From: Zhengitettix transpicula
Lineage: Eukaryota > Arthropoda > Insecta > Orthoptera > Tetrigidae
NCBI GenBank assembly: GCA_037074705.1
Contig: CM073590.1
Span: forward strand, 237,882,101-237,946,100
Length of the DNA: 64,000 nucleotides
Reading direction: 5' to 3'
Below, piece by piece: positions 45,023 to 57,472 of this stretch (the first letter of the stretch is position 1; every line of letters begins with the position of its first letter). The translations under genes were made by a program, and so were the position numbers. The notes beneath the pieces are model-generated. The model ran no database searches. It was given only the letters and a program-made list of their open reading frames with translations, and had not been told where the DNA came from.

Positions 45023-45969
45023 AGTAATTGGTAATTAAGGCATTGTTCTAATTGAAAAGTTGAATTGTAGAGGACTCATTATTAGTGGATATAGAGCGGA
45101 CGCCGCAACAAACCGGCAAGGCAAAGAAAGCATTGTTGATCGGTCGAGAGGGCTTTTACGCGCTCAAAAATTTACGAGACGAACAGTTCAGTCGGGCAGC
45201 GGACAGCGAATAGATCAGACGAAAAGTTTTACAGTCGGCAGTGAGAACGAAAGAATGTGGTCCAGTCACAAACATGCTTTCAAATATTAAAAAGTAAAGC
45301 AATATTCAGTCGGGAAGGAGACAGAGCAACTAGTGTGTATTCGGTGGTCGGGCGTAGATTCATCATGCTGGCTGGCCATAGACAAACCAATGAAGTCCAT
45401 TTCCAACTAAAGTCACGAGATCTACAAATCCAGGTTGCAGTAAAGCATCGAGAACCAACCAATTTGTGTTAAACCAACTAACAAACAACGCCAATTAGAG
45501 CCTGTGAACATTTAGAGTCTGTGAGAACTTAGAATCAGTGATGTCCCCAAAAATTAGCACGAAAAGCTAAAAAGAGACCTGGGCGGCCGTAAGTAGAGAA
45601 AAACTTTAAAATCATTTGTAAACCGTGTTTAAAAGATAAAAGTCAGATCGTTCTTTAATTATTTAATTATCGATAAAATGAGATCATTAATTCTTGATAA
45701 AATTAAAATTGTTTAAATTCAATCTTTGGTATTATTTCTTCCGCAACAAATTTCGTTTATGTTCAGACGCATTGATTTCCATAAAAGGTAAATGTAATTT
45801 TGATTATATAAATTCTGCCATTTATCAAACCCAGTTCAAGACCCTGAGATCCCAAATATTTTGTGTATTTTATACTTGTTTTAAAATTGTTAATAAATCT
45901 TGTTTGATAGTTTTCACTTAAGTTTTTTCATTTAGAAATGCCACATTCATATTATATTTAATTATTACA
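45020..45969 (+). mobile_element. Solo LTR C in a TA tract
   Basis: It starts TGTAGTAATTGG, ends TTATTACA, and shares TATCAAACCCAGTTCAAGA and CCCTGAGATC with A and B. It is flanked by perfect ATAT duplications at 45016-45019 and 45970-45973, in the middle of a long TA repeat. The short open frames inside (45060-45290, 45257-45472) are LTR sequence. Confidence 0.87.
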
Positions 45970-45985
45970 ATATATATATATATAT

Positions 45986-46930
45986 TGTGGTATTCGCAAT
46001 TTAAAGACAAATAAAACAAAGTTAAAATGTGCCACACGTTGATGACGCTAATTAAAGTGATAGGTTGTTATAATATTAATCAAGATTTTAAAATAGACAA
46101 ACAAATTATTTATTAACGCACAAACAATTAATTCAAATAAGTTATCAAATGAATTTACAATAGTTATTAAGAAATTAACTTCAATTTACATTATTTATTA
46201 ATATTTGACAATAAAATTTTACGCTTTCTCAGCGTTGTTTACTGAGCCTTTAATAAAAGATACTTGTTAACAATTTAATTTTATCAAGTTATCATGGACT
46301 TACTTCATTAATAGATTATTTACAATGCAAAACAAAACATAAAATATTAACTTTAAATTCTGGCCGAAATTCGAAATCTGACGATAATACTTATGAGTTT
46401 ACAAATAATAATTCTGTGAAATTTTAACTTACTGTCTTTGGTACTCAAGGAAATTTGGCTCGTTCGTACACACACACACACACTTTATATACAGATAATT
46501 TTTTATAACACTGATTCTAATAACGCTTTTAGTGGTTCACTGTTTGTTTAAGAAATGTAATTCTCTCGTTCCGTAGTTTATTAACTGCTGGATGCAGTTG
46601 CCTGGCTCCTAAAATCCAAGACAATGGTCTAAATCTCGAATAGAATAATTTAGACTTGGCACTCAAAATGTTTAGCGTTGAATATTTACGTATTTATGTC
46701 GCAGACTGCTACGTGTAAAAAAAACTGTTCTAACTGTTTTAGCTGTTGTACTACAAATATGCAGATACTTTCTGGATATTTTACTTCTGGTCTGTTCACA
46801 GCTAAACTTCCACGACGAAGGACACACAACGCTTCTAGCGAGTCAACAACCTATAATAATCTCAAACATAGCATTCTTGCCACATTCTTGTGTACAGCTT
46901 GTGTTTTATGCCGCTAACAATGCGAGTCCA
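45986..46930. other. Possible diverged LTR-like segment E beside LTR C
   Basis: It starts TGTGGTATTCGC right after ATAT, sharing the TA tract with LTR C. The stretch CGAAATTCGAAATCTGACGATAAT (from about 46374; split here as CGAAATTCG, AAATCTGACGATAAT) resembles 41639-41660 in LTR F. I could not find its far end, so the assignment is tentative. Confidence 0.3.
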
Positions 46931-47198
46931 AATTTTTGTTTATTAATTAATAATTTCCTTTTAATTACCTCTATATGTATTAACCCTTTTGCTTGCTGTT
47001 CAAATTAACGCTTTATTACTTCGACTCTTTCAGTTTGCCTCAGAAAAATTCTGATCCGTTTTGTTTTAATATCTTTCTACGTTTTTTTGTCGCTGTTGAT
47101 TTTTTCTCTATGCGTTGTCACAAGCCTTTAATTTGCTTATCTTAAATCTCCATCAGTCAATTTGATACCCGATCAATACTTATTTCTAAACTATAGAC
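46931..47198. other. Unassigned AT-rich DNA
   Basis: Nothing recognised. Confidence 0.5.
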
Positions 47199-47532
47199 GG
47201 AATAGTCGGCCAGCTGCCTCCTAAACTGGTCGAGGCACGGAGAAGGGAATGCTGCGTCCCCACAGAAAACTGCTCTCCCGCTATCGGAAGGGCGTGGGAC
47301 AAGTACCCAATGCCCGATCTACCCGATGCAGGTTTTACTACTGTTTTCCCTGCATTTCTTTAGGCGAATGCCGGGTAGGATCCTTAAAATATAGCCCGGG
47401 GGCCCTAGTTAAGCCTTGGCTACCTTCCTCTACCCTTCCGCATCCCCCCTTTCAAATCCCTTCCTATGCTATTAAAGGGGAGTTGCCCAATGTGGATTAC
47501 CCTCATGTAGCCTGTTGCCCTAAAAAAAAAAA
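47199..47532 (+). mobile_element. Family S retroposon, copy 12, 5'-truncated
   Basis: It starts at the GGAATAGTCGGCCAGCTG block and ends GTTGCCCT plus 13 As. No clear target-site duplication was found. It lies directly before copy 13. Confidence 0.85.
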
Positions 47533-47542
47533 ATTCACGATA

Positions 47543-48040
47543 AAGCCTGTAAGAGCTGTTCTCTCGTAGGCAGAAACTTTGGAGATGCCTTTTCCTCTCT
47601 CCGTTCTTGAAACAAGGTTCCAGCAAGCCAAGGCACGGTTTTGTGAGGTGTATGTTCCGGGGTCGCAGACCTTGGGCATACGGTAAGAGTGTTCCGCTGT
47701 TCCCATTGAAACAGTCGGCCAGATGCCTCCTAAGCTGAGGCACGGAGAAAGTAATGCTGCGTCCCTACGGAAAACCCCTCTCCTGCCGTCGGAAGGGCGT
47801 GGGATACGTACCCAATGCCCGACCTACCTGATGCAGGTTTTTCTAGGGTTTGTCCTGCATCACTTTTAAGCGAATTCCGGGTAGGATACTTAAACCATAG
47901 CCCGTGGGCCCTATTTAACCCTTGGGTACCTTCCTCTACCCTTCCGCATCCTCTCTTTCAAATCCTTTCGTATGCTATTAAAGGGGAGTTGCTACTATGT
48001 GGATTACCCTCAAGTAATCTGCTACTCTAAAAAAAATAAT
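47543..48040 (+). mobile_element. Family S retroposon, copy 13, diverged
   Basis: A degraded hairpin (CCTGTAAGAGCTGTTCTCTCGTAGG) leads into a body with several small deletions and an A-tail at about 48029. Its divergence suggests an old copy. Confidence 0.8.
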
Positions 48041-48399
48041 TTAAAAATAGATAAATTATATACAACTGTGGTACGGCATATGGCGAGAAAATATGATGAA
48101 AGGATGTTGTGGGTTCCGCAATACGACGTTGAAGTTAACTGGAGAGACCAAGACATTATCGTTCAGGGTCTACCAGGATGGTTCAAACCTTATAGTCGCT
48201 GTTGAAAAACAAAGTTTCTGTGTAGGCACGAATTTAAATGGTTTGAAATATTTTATGATTTTCCCAAACGCTGCGCCTGACATATTGAAACCATCAGAAA
48301 ATGGTATTTACATCGCCGTTATCCTCCTCATTTCGAAAAAGCGTTCCGACGTCTTTGTACAGAGCCACTTAGCAACGAATAAATGGTGAAGAATCGAGT
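48041..48399. other. Unassigned DNA with an open frame
   Basis: A plus-strand frame across 48050-48205 (RHMARKYDERMLWVPQYDVE and on to GLPGWFKPYSRC) reads more like real coding sequence than its neighbours, but I do not recognise it. It follows directly on a family S tail and may be a decayed exon or retrocopy. Confidence 0.3.
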
Positions 48400-49400
48400 T
48401 AATGGTGTGAAGTTTCCGCAGCCACCCCCCTCGAATCCAATCTCTGGCTGTTATTCTGCTCTCCTTGTCTCGGGTTTTGAATGGAGATGCTGAGGGAGCG
48501 TTTTCTGTCTTCAATTATGCTATTCATTTCGAAGAAGGCGGCAGCTCGTTGAAGATGGTTGGTGGTTCGCCTGGCAGGGGGGAGGTGGGGGAGTTCGGAG
48601 GAACAGAAGCGGAGCCGAAAAGACAGCGCGACGGACGTGGACGGACGAGGGAGGAGGAGGCGGAGAAGAATGGCCCGTAATCCCGGGACGAGTTCACAGT
48701 CCCCGGACGATTACATCAGGAGCTCTGCTCCGCGGTTTTGTTTTTGCATCAAGTTATCACGGAACGATTTGTCGTCCTCCTTCCTCGCCAGAGCGGACTT
48801 GAAATTTTCCTTCCCTTTCCCTTTCCCTCTCGCTCGCTTTCGAGGATTATATCGACTCACTACTTCATTAGCTTGCAACTCTTAATTAACGTTATATAAA
48901 AACCCCTTTTCCTTCAAGTTGCCCGACTCCCCCCCCCCCCCACCCCAGCCCGTCCCTCTTCTTTTCTGTGATTCATTCCGCCATGTTAGAGCCATTCGCA
49001 ATTAAGGGAGACGCTAAACATTCCATGCAAATCAAGCGCCATTACTCTTTCAGACACAATCTGTCATGAAAATCTAATAAAGTTAAAAACAGAGAAAACG
49101 GGTTCTTTAGCTCGACGATAACTTCTTCAAGGACCCGCTTCCTTCCTTCCTCGTTGCGACGGCGATAAAGAAAAGAAGGGTGTGCCGGTGGGGGGCGGGG
49201 GAGACTGCCCCCCCCCCCTCCTCCTCCTCTTCTTCTTATTCTTACGGCTTCATTATGCCACAATTACTGCTTAATTATAATGGGCTCCCTAACAACGCGA
49301 GCGCAGTTCCTCACAATTTATTAAATAATTGTGTTTTTGGGCGAAATGTATTACGACTTGTTCCTAACCGTAATTAACTTCGGGAGCGGCGCTGCAGTCT
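48400..49400. other. GC-richer unique island with poly-C and CT runs
   Basis: Two overlapping frames of 71 and 108 residues lie on the plus strand and a 73-residue frame on the minus strand. They are compositionally biased (Arg/Glu, Pro/Ser) and not recognised. Poly-C runs lie near 48930-48945 and 49208-49219. Confidence 0.35.
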
Positions 49401-49782
49401 TTCTTATTATTAATTTAGGGAAACATTGCCGACAACATAATAACTGCCGCTTGTAGGAAACTATAATACTCCAGGCAAAGACTCTCATTCATGCGTCGAA
49501 TTTATACGCTTAAATAAATCAACCAAAAATAAGCCTGCATGTATATCGATTTTGGTTCAGTCATGTAATTACTTAATTTTAGAGTATCACCTGAACCAAA
49601 AATAACATAAATTTTTGGTCACCTAAATCTCGGTATTTTCAGTTGGCAGCGGGAGAACTGCTACTCGCTGACATGACGTTGGCCAGCTGAATAAATGTAA
49701 TCTGTGAACTTAATTTTATACGAGTGTCGCAGACCAATCCCACATTCATCAGGCTCAGGCAGTGCAAAATAGGTGCAATAAG

Positions 49783-50322
49783 ATTCTCGCAGGTAACCTG
49801 CGAGGGATGTTCTCTCGTAGGCAGAACCTTTTAGGAGAGATACGAAGGGGCTACCTTTGGGTATGCCTTTTCCCCTCCGTTTTTGAACTAAGGTTCCCAC
49901 AAGCCGAGGCACCTCTGCCTGATCTGAGAGGTGTATGTTCTGGGGGTCCCAGTCCTTGGGCATACGGTAAGAGTTGTTCGCTACTCCCATTGGAATAGTC
50001 GGCCAGCTGCCTCCTAAACTGGTCGAGGCACGGAGAAGGGAATGCTGCGTTCCCACAGCAAACTCCTCTCCCGCTATCGGAAGGGCGTGGGACAAGTACC
50101 CAATGCCCGACCTACCCGATGCAGGTTTTTCTAGGGTTTTCCCTGCATTACTTTTAGGCGAATGCTGGGTAGGATCCTTAAAATATAGCCCGGGGGCCCT
50201 AGTAACCCTTGGCTACCTTCCTCTACCCTTCCGCATCCCCCCTTTCAAATCCCTTCCTATACTGTTAGAGGGGAGTTGCCCAATGTGGATCACCCTCATG
50301 TAGCCTGTTGCCCTAAAAAAAA
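49783..50322 (+). mobile_element. Family S retroposon, copy 14
   Basis: One and a half 5' hairpins, full body and a 10-A tail. No convincing flanking duplication. Confidence 0.87.
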
Positions 50323-50984
50323 AATTCTTTTTTGATAGTGCTAGTGTATCAAAATTTGATAATATTAGAATACTTTCTACTAGCGATATCATCCTTAGAT
50401 ATAGACTACTAGGTTAAAACCTAGTTTTAGGTCATAGTAGAACTACTAGGTTTTAGGTTTCACGTCAGAGTTGTTAATTTAAATTAAGATTAATGTATTA
50501 GATTAATTTAGGGCACGCCTGGGCCTGAAACTTACAATTAGGCAAGCAATTTCTAAATTTAAAGGGCATCAAAGGCAAGAGCTACGCTCGGTACTTGAGA
50601 CCTACAACAGCCCCTCGTGGCCATCACAAATAACGCCGTATTTTACACAAATATTATCCTTTTATGTGAAAGAAATTAATTTTTTCTACTTTGGTGCGGC
50701 GAATATATTTGAATTATTGGATTGTTAAAAAGGGGATTTTTTTGGCTGAAAACTGTGTAGTAAAGAGTTTGAATTTATAAAGTTATTTTGAAGGAACGCT
50801 GCATGTTTAAACAAATTATTCACCTTAGAATTTTTTTATTATTAAGAAGGTAAATTGAACAAATTAACGACCATTTTTTCGCAGACTTTTCAAAACATAT
50901 TTTATTAAAATGAAAAAAAATGAAGAAGAAAAAAAAAAGTTTTCCAATAAATTTCCTTAAATTTGAAATGAAACGGTCAGATTT
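50323..50984. other. Unassigned AT-rich DNA
   Basis: ACTACTAGGTT words repeat at 50407-50460. Nothing else recognised. Confidence 0.5.
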
Positions 50985-51085
50985 TGAGTTTTTGTCTCAC
51001 CTGACCAGTGCAGTTGTGTCGCTCTAGGCTCTTATTTGCAGCTGAAGAAAGGAACATTCAGTACAACAACTTAGACTAGGTGGAA
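50985..51085 (+). mobile_element. PLE 3' tail fragment, diverged
   Basis: It contains CCAGTGCAGTTGTGTCGCTC and CAGCTGAAGAAAGGAACA. The catalytic-like GAAAC block is lost. Confidence 0.65.
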
Positions 51086-51089
51086 TTTA

Positions 51090-51260
51090 CATGGGAACCG
51101 CTAATCCGTTGCCCATGATGTAACTACGAGTCCAAGCAGTCATAAACTCACACGTAACCGAAATGATTAAAATTCGTGGATTTTCTTTAAGGCATTTAAG
51201 CCTGTGGATGAGTGAATGATTTGTCTTACAATCTGCGAAGTTTCAATGATGGGCAGAAAG
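51090..51260 (+). repeat. Dispersed repeat U, copy 1
   Basis: ATTTACATGGG, GATGTAACTACGAGTCCAAG and CGTAACCGAAAT recur in order at 54424-54610. It lies just downstream of a PLE tail fragment. Confidence 0.7.
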
Positions 51261-51714
51261 TCAAAATTATGACAGAATAGTTGCCGATTGCGGTGAAGAG
51301 AATAAGAGAAAGGGAAAAGTTTGAAAAGACAGAATGCGTGTATAATCGTCCGATGGGTGACTTATACGAGAACAGCAGAGTCTACTTGTAGGTCGCATTG
51401 AGAAGAAAGCCAATCCTTTGTTGCGTCAGAGCCGCTGTGGCGTAGACAGGATGACGCCAACCCGCTACACAGGACGGCGAAAGACAATTCAATACCTCCG
51501 GCTAAACCGTACGGCAAATTTCTGAACAAAAACAAAACAGTAATTTCGTATCTCAACAAACTCAAGAGATTTATTTACCACTCAACTGTTATCTGAATCT
51601 ACTGACTGAAGATTGTGAGACTGAAGTACGCTAGATTTAAATTGTTTAATTCAATTAGGTAATTAAATAATTTCCTTTAAATATACATAATATATTTTTT
51701 TTATGTTTTGTTAA

Positions 51715-51838
51715 TAAAATATTTCTGTGATCCTAATCCCTTTGCTCAGGGGCGAAGAAGAGCCTAGAGCGACACACCTGCACTTTTCAGTTGACAAAAC
51801 TCAAAAGCGACGAAAACGAAAAATGGGAGAAACGACCT
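51715..51838 (-). mobile_element. PLE 3' tail fragment
   Basis: On the plus strand it reads AAGAAGAGCCTAGAGCGACA and CAGTTGACAAAACTCAAAAG, the complement of the tail blocks. It is truncated by family S copy 15. Confidence 0.75.
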
Positions 51839-52127
51839 AAACTGGTCAAGGCACGGCGAAGGAAAATCTGCGACCCCACAGCAACCCCTCTGCCGCCATC
51901 GGAAGGGCGTGGGACATCTACCAAATGCCCGACCTACCTGAAGCAGGTTTTCTAGGGTTTGTCCTGCATTACTTTTAGGCAAATGCCGGGTAGGATCCTT
52001 AAACCATAGCCCGGGGGCCCTAGTTAACCCTTGGCTACCTTCCTCTACCCTTCCGCATCCCCCCTATCAAATCACTTCCTATGCTATTAAAGGATAGTTC
52101 CCAACACCCTCATGTTACCCTAAAAAA
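51838..52127 (+). mobile_element. Family S retroposon, copy 15, 5'-truncated
   Basis: It starts at CCTAAACTGGTCAAGG. A deletion near the 3' end shortens the last 50 bp. PLE-tail fragments lie on both sides (51715-51838 minus, 52190-52275 plus). Confidence 0.8.
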
Positions 52128-52189
52128 ATACATGTAGATCACAGTGGTTGTAAATTAATTTTTTTAGTTTTCCAATCACTTTATTTACA

Positions 52190-52275
52190 ATCTATTTAGT
52201 TATTTATAATATCACTTTTTTGCCTGAATTGGCTATCTTTCTTATTCATTATTTTCAATCAGACGATGATTTTTT
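52190..52275 (+). mobile_element. PLE 3'-most fragment
   Basis: TTATAATATCACTTTTTTGC then CTGAATTGGCTATC...TTCAATCAGACG matches the extreme end of the PLE tails at 34640 and 43430. Confidence 0.65.
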
Positions 52276-52599
52276 ATTTTAAAATATTTTTTCATTAATT
52301 AAATAATATTTTATTTTCTTGTAATGAGTCCTCGCAATCCCAATACATCACATTTCAGTCTTTCTTTTAATTCACTGTGTCTCGACATGATTCGATCCCT
52401 GGACCCTTGATTTTATCCTAGAATTTCAATCTATGCCATTTCAGAACCGCTTAATTACGTATTTTTGTTTTATTGTATTTATCAATTATGGGTGATTAAG
52501 TAGACGGGGGAAGATGATTGTTGTGTTTCAAAATTAATATCGTTACCACCTCAATTTTAAAATGCTTTATTGATGGCGTTATCGTGATAATAGAGTCGT

Positions 52600-53100
52600 A
52601 GAGTCTGAGTACGCAATTTCGTATGAAAGCAAAGGGGTGGAGGGTGTTCCTTTCGCCTCACGTGGTGGAACGGCTTTTCAACCCCTACCCCCCACCACCG
52701 CCACCACCCCCCTGCCCTTCTTCCTGCCTTCCGAAATCTAATTATAAGTTGATGTGACCTTTAGTCTTCCGTCCCAACTCAAGCAAGCGGTTACTTGTCA
52801 GAAAGTCGTGATTAATTCACAATAAGCCGGGACTATACATATAAATGAATAATTACGTCAACGTCAATAGAGTGGAGCACAGAGAAGGAGTGAGCGAGGC
52901 CCACAATGCGTGCCTCCTTATCAGACTGTCTTCAACATTAATCAGCCGATTGTCTTGCTAATTCCTCGCGCATTGAGAAATGAGGGATAATAGCGAGGGG
53001 ATTACCCTATCACGCCGTGGCATCAGTCACGTTTCGTTCAAGACACTTCAGGCAGAGAGCCTCGAGCACTTGCGTCTAGCGTCAACAATGTAACCATTAA
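52600..53100. other. GC-richer unique island
   Basis: Unique DNA containing a CCACC-rich run (52688-52715) and ATTAATCAGCCGATTGTC. No open frame or repeat is recognised. Confidence 0.35.
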
Positions 53101-53262
53101 CTTTTATACACGTCACAAGGAGAACTCCCGTTTCGTTCATTTTTAGCTAATCTGATTTCAATAAGTTATCCGGAAAACGCTGCTGAAGGAGCATTTCGCC
53201 CAATGACAAATCAGAGAATCATCTTGGAGTTGTAAACAAAACAAGAAACAGAAACTCAGGAG

Positions 53263-53289
53263 TATATATATATATATATATATATCTAT
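53263..53289. repeat. (TA)n microsatellite, left flank of LTR B
   Basis: 23 bp of TA repeats then CTAT at the LTR boundary. Confidence 0.93.
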
Positions 53290-54185
53290 TGTAATGCCAA
53301 TTAATTAGGCCATTAATTGTTTGGACATAAAATTTGAATTGTTTGATAAACCCATTATAGCGGCCTGATCGAACAAAGCAACAATGGAAAAGCGAGCTCC
53401 CTTGCTTTGTCGAAAAGTCAAAAATGGCGTATGCGCGCTCAAACTCGTGAGCACTAGGATAGTGAGTAGGCGGAAAAACATAGTGAGGAGCAGAACAAGT
53501 TAAAAAACTGTTAGTTGGCGGAGAAACATTACGAGGAGCAGAACAAGTAATATAACTTGAGCAGAGACTAGAAATTGTCAATGTATAACTAGTTAAAGTT
53601 GTAAAATTAATACAAAGTAAAACATTCACGCAAGTATTGCAGCGTAAATATTGGAAAGTAAGAGCAGTTTTCGTCAGAATAAAACTTTCCAAAATCTTCG
53701 AGAAGAAATTAATCCAGGAGAACATTGGTAAATTATTGTGGAGCGGAGCAGTCAACGGAATACAGCCAATATTGCCAAATTTTAAAGTGAAGTGTAGAAT
53801 CAGTGAAAACCAAGGCCTGATATTAAATAATTAAAGAGTGTAAAAGTGTCCGAACGAGGTAAAAATTTATTGTTCTGGTACCAGAGCGACGGTCCGTAAG
53901 TAACATAACTTTGAATAATATTGTAAACGCAAATTGAAGCATAAAGTCAGATTTCGTCCTCTTTTAAATTGTCAATCATAGTTAATTTCTTTACTTTTTA
54001 ATTTCTTTCATTCTATCGACATATTGTTTAGGTAAATTGTGAACTGTTTTGTCATTTTTTATGTTCATTATCAAACCCAGTAGAGGCCCTGAGATATAAA
54101 ATTTTTAATTGTAATTGCTTTGAGTTTGATAATAAATTATATTTTATTTGTAAATTTAATTAAAGCCTACGTTTTTATTATTACA
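53290..54185 (+). mobile_element. Solo LTR B in a TA tract
   Basis: It begins TGTAATGCCAATTAATTAGG and ends TTATTACA. It contains GGTACCAGAGCGACGGTCCG and ATCAAACCCAGTAGAGGCC, as in LTR A. It lies between a TA microsatellite (53263-53285) and ATATATAT (54186 onward); the 4-bp flanks are CTAT and ATAT. A 178-residue minus-strand open frame inside is not recognisable as a protein. Confidence 0.85.
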
Positions 54186-54274
54186 ATATATATATGGTAT
54201 ATTATACAACTGGTTGATCAAGCATCACAATTTAAAATTATAAAATGTAAAAATACTGTTAAAAGATAAAAAAT

Positions 54275-54360
54275 AAGAGCTGAATAAAGTACCACACATC
54301 GATTCTGTAACCCTTGATGCTTTCCTCGGGTGATTCAGAAACGACACTCGAACCAGGTGA
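54275..54360 (-). mobile_element. PLE tail-like fragment, diverged
   Basis: On the minus strand TGAATCACCCGAGGAAAGCA and CAAGGGTTACAGAATCGATG then TGTGGTAC follow the order of the tail consensus, with many changes. Confidence 0.5.
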
Positions 54361-54423
54361 CGAACGCAGCGCAAACAAGATGAAACTCTTACATGCTGAT
54401 CGATTAAAACAAGTTCGGACATA

Positions 54424-54610
54424 TTTACATGGGCGCTGCCAAAACCGTGATCCATAATGTAACTACGAGTCCAAGCGGTCATGAACTTAGTCGTAACCGT
54501 AATTAATAAAAGTCTTGGATCTTTTGGATAAGACATTGGCTTCTATTGCGGCTTTAAATTGCAATCTACCAGTTTTGAAAATGGCCAGAAGTTCGAAATG
54601 GTGACCAAAA
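54424..54610 (+). repeat. Dispersed repeat U, copy 2
   Basis: It shares AATGTAACTACGAGTCCAAG, CGGTCATGAACTTAG and CGTAACCGTAAT with 51090-51260. A 103-residue minus-strand frame here is not recognised. Confidence 0.7.
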
Positions 54611-54949
54611 TAATTCAGTAAATTATTGTACCTACTTCATGACGTAAATTCGCTTACAGTGTGGCAGTCAAGTACCGTACAGTCCCCTATTTACTGGTTA
54701 ACTATTCCTTGGAACAGTGATCACTCGGTCCTTAAATTCAAAAAATAATTTTACAGCAAAGATTTGTATAAAACGGACGGTATAGAGTTGTGGATTAATT
54801 ATTTTCTTATTTGACGTTTTACTTATAATTTTATTTATTTCTCATGAAATTATTTCGTTTTGAAACCCTTTTTGTCACTTCTTGACTCAATATATAATAT
54901 AATACTCGCGTTGCTGTGACAACAAAGATTAATCAACTAAAAGATGCCG

Positions 54950-55181
54950 TCCGGGCGTGGGACAAGTACTCAATACCCGACCTACCTGATGCAGGTTTTC
55001 TAGGGAATGTCCTGCATCAAATTTGGGCGAATGCCGGGTAGGATCCTTAAACTGTAACCCGGGGGCCCTAGTTAACCCTTGGTTACCTTCCGCATCCCCC
55101 CCTTTACAATCCCTTCCTCAGCTATTAAAGGGAAGTTGCCACCACGTGGATTACCCTCATGTAGCCTGTTGCCCTAAAAAA
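54950..55181 (+). mobile_element. Family S retroposon, copy 16, 3' fragment
   Basis: Only the last 230 bp is present, from CGGGCGTGGGACAAGTAC to CTGTTGCCCTAAAAAA. Confidence 0.82.
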
Positions 55182-55344
55182 CAATATACGGAAAATAAAA
55201 ATTGGTGGATTGAATTTTAAGTTTTAAGTTTTTTAATAAAAAATCGTAATGACAATTTCAGATATCAAACTTAATTACCACTATTTTCCACTAGAAAAGA
55301 ACTTTCCATTATAAATCAGGATTTATGAGTTTTATACTTGTGCG

Positions 55345-55720
55345 TGTGTAGACAAGATATGTATGGGGTAATCTACGTAGAAGCCATTCTTCTCTTATAG
55401 CATAGGAAAGGGACTGAAAGCGGGAATGCGGAAAGGTAGAACAAGGGTTAACTAGGGTGCGCAGGGCTATGGTTTAAAGGATCCTACCCGGCTATTCGCC
55501 GAATTGTTATGCAGGGAAAATCCTAGAAAAACCTGCATCAGTCGTGCTCTTGGTACTTGTCCCACTCCATTCCGTCGGCAGGGTTTTCTGTGCGGACGCA
55601 GCTTTCCCCCGTCTGCGAGGGGAGCTTCGACGAGTTTAGGAGGCAGCTGGCCGACTGTTCCAATCGCAATAACGGACAACTCTTCCCGAAGAGCCTCGGC
55701 TTATAGGAACCTTAATTTTA
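55345..55720 (-). mobile_element. Family S retroposon, copy 17, diverged subfamily 2
   Basis: The 3' end is of the GTGTAGACAAGATATGTATG type on the plus strand, with a shortened interior and no hairpin head. It faces copy 16 tail to tail. Confidence 0.75.
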
Positions 55721-57350
55721 AAATAAAAACACTATGAGAAAAAAATGACGAAAATTTGTCCGACCCGGGTTTTTCTTTGCGAGAAGACATGAAATTCACC
55801 CTCGTAATGGTGACAGATAGACAAAAGGGACAGACGATGCTAATATTGTATTTTATCGAGATAGGCAACTATTTCTGTTGTCTCTATATTATTAGTGCTT
55901 TCAGGAATCCTAAGACTTTTCTTTTTTAAGTAGAAGGGGTGATTAACTTCAAAACCTTTAGAGGACTGGTAACACCTTTCCTTCATCTAGTTTTTTACAC
56001 TGCATTTCGAATTTTGAGTATTTTAAATATGAAATTTAACACCCCTTGGGTTCAAGATTGTAGAAAAATCCTGTGATCGTAAACTGTTCAGGTGTAGAAC
56101 GTCTTAGGACGTACTTTTGGGTTCCTTGATTTCTTCGCGTTGCCACCCACATTTATAACCATCGTATCATTTACGTGTACTTCACGGGCAGGTGGCAGCA
56201 GGGCAGCTGCTCAGACTCGCATAATTCCATAGATAATCGTCATCGTAACACGACAATGGGTCAGAATTTATTCCAACCGGAACCTCAGGGACTCGAGGAT
56301 TTAATTTTGTCGCTTTCATTAGAATTGTTCATTAGATTGATGTAACATCATCAACGTTAAATTTCGGATGCAGATCTGCATATCCATCAGCAGCATGGCC
56401 GATGGTTGGGCTCGCTTTGTGCACCCCCAGGGGCGGTAGGGGGCGGGGGCGGAAGCCGCCGCACTTAGACTCGGATACGTCTGCGTCAGTGTTTTGTTAA
56501 TTAAGAGTGGGGGTTAATTAAGCTTAACAAGTTATTCAACAAAGTTTGGAAGCCGCCGCCGCCGCCGCTGCTATCGGGCCTAATATTCACAAGAGAGAGC
56601 GCGGGACTTAGAGAGAGTCAAATCCGGGCAAAGCCTGGCCAATTATCTCGGGAGTAGCAGGGTATTAGCCCTCGCAGGAGTAGGAGGAGGAGCACGAAGA
56701 GAAGGGCGAGGGACAGAGGCTCCGCTTCACGGGGTGTCAAGACACCGGCATGGACTCCGGAGTCTCCACGCGGGCAGAGTCCTCAAGCTCCAGATCAAAG
56801 CGCCTACGCTCGGTTGACTGACAATGGAGCAATTACAACAGGCCAGACTTAGGGTTCACAAGGGTGTAGAACAGAAAACTTGGAAGAATGGAGAAATAGT
56901 TTCATTTCTTTTCAGAACGATTCAGGCAGGATTGGATCAGTCTGCCTGCAAAAGTGCTTAGCGGAGTGATCGCAGAGTAGAAAACAAGTAAAAGGACAGG
57001 AGTTTCTATTAATAAAATTTAAAAAAGTGAAGTGGAAAAGAAATTCATATAATTAAAATAATCTGACAATTATCACTTATTATATAAATAAACAACATAG
57101 CTGAACTCAATAATCGCAAAAAAAAGAAGGAAATCAATGCAGAAAAGTAAAAGCGTGTGCTCTGACAATTACGTTGCAGATTTTATATTATTAATTAAAT
57201 AGCCTGGTATTCTTAGCTCTATTCGTAAGGAACTATTTTTTATTATATATTATAGGCTATAGATTTGATATTAAATTATATTCAGATATTTATTTAATTC
57301 ATTTTACGTTATTTATTAATTAATTAAAACAAAAATTAATTTCAATACAG
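55721..57350. other. Unassigned DNA around the 56.4-kb GC island
   Basis: No open frame of interest. AT-rich on both sides of the island. Confidence 0.5.
56380..56760. other. GC-rich unique island with (GCC)n
   Basis: GGGGCGGTAGGGGGCGGGGG, a GCC run near 56554-56568 and GTTAATTAAG words occur here. This looks most like a CpG-rich regulatory island. There is no open frame. Confidence 0.4.
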
Positions 57351-57472
57351 CGTTTCGTCCAAAATTCTTCGGACTTTTATTTTGTTTTAGGTTACAAGTG
57401 TCATAAAAGACCGTCCATTACACTTCTATTTGTTCAAAATCAGCACATATGTTCATACGCATACATTCAAAA

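Noticed and set aside
53219..53755. Longest open frame in the window (178 residues)
   Set aside because: It lies mainly inside solo LTR B, has no recognised domain and includes TA-microsatellite-coded residues.
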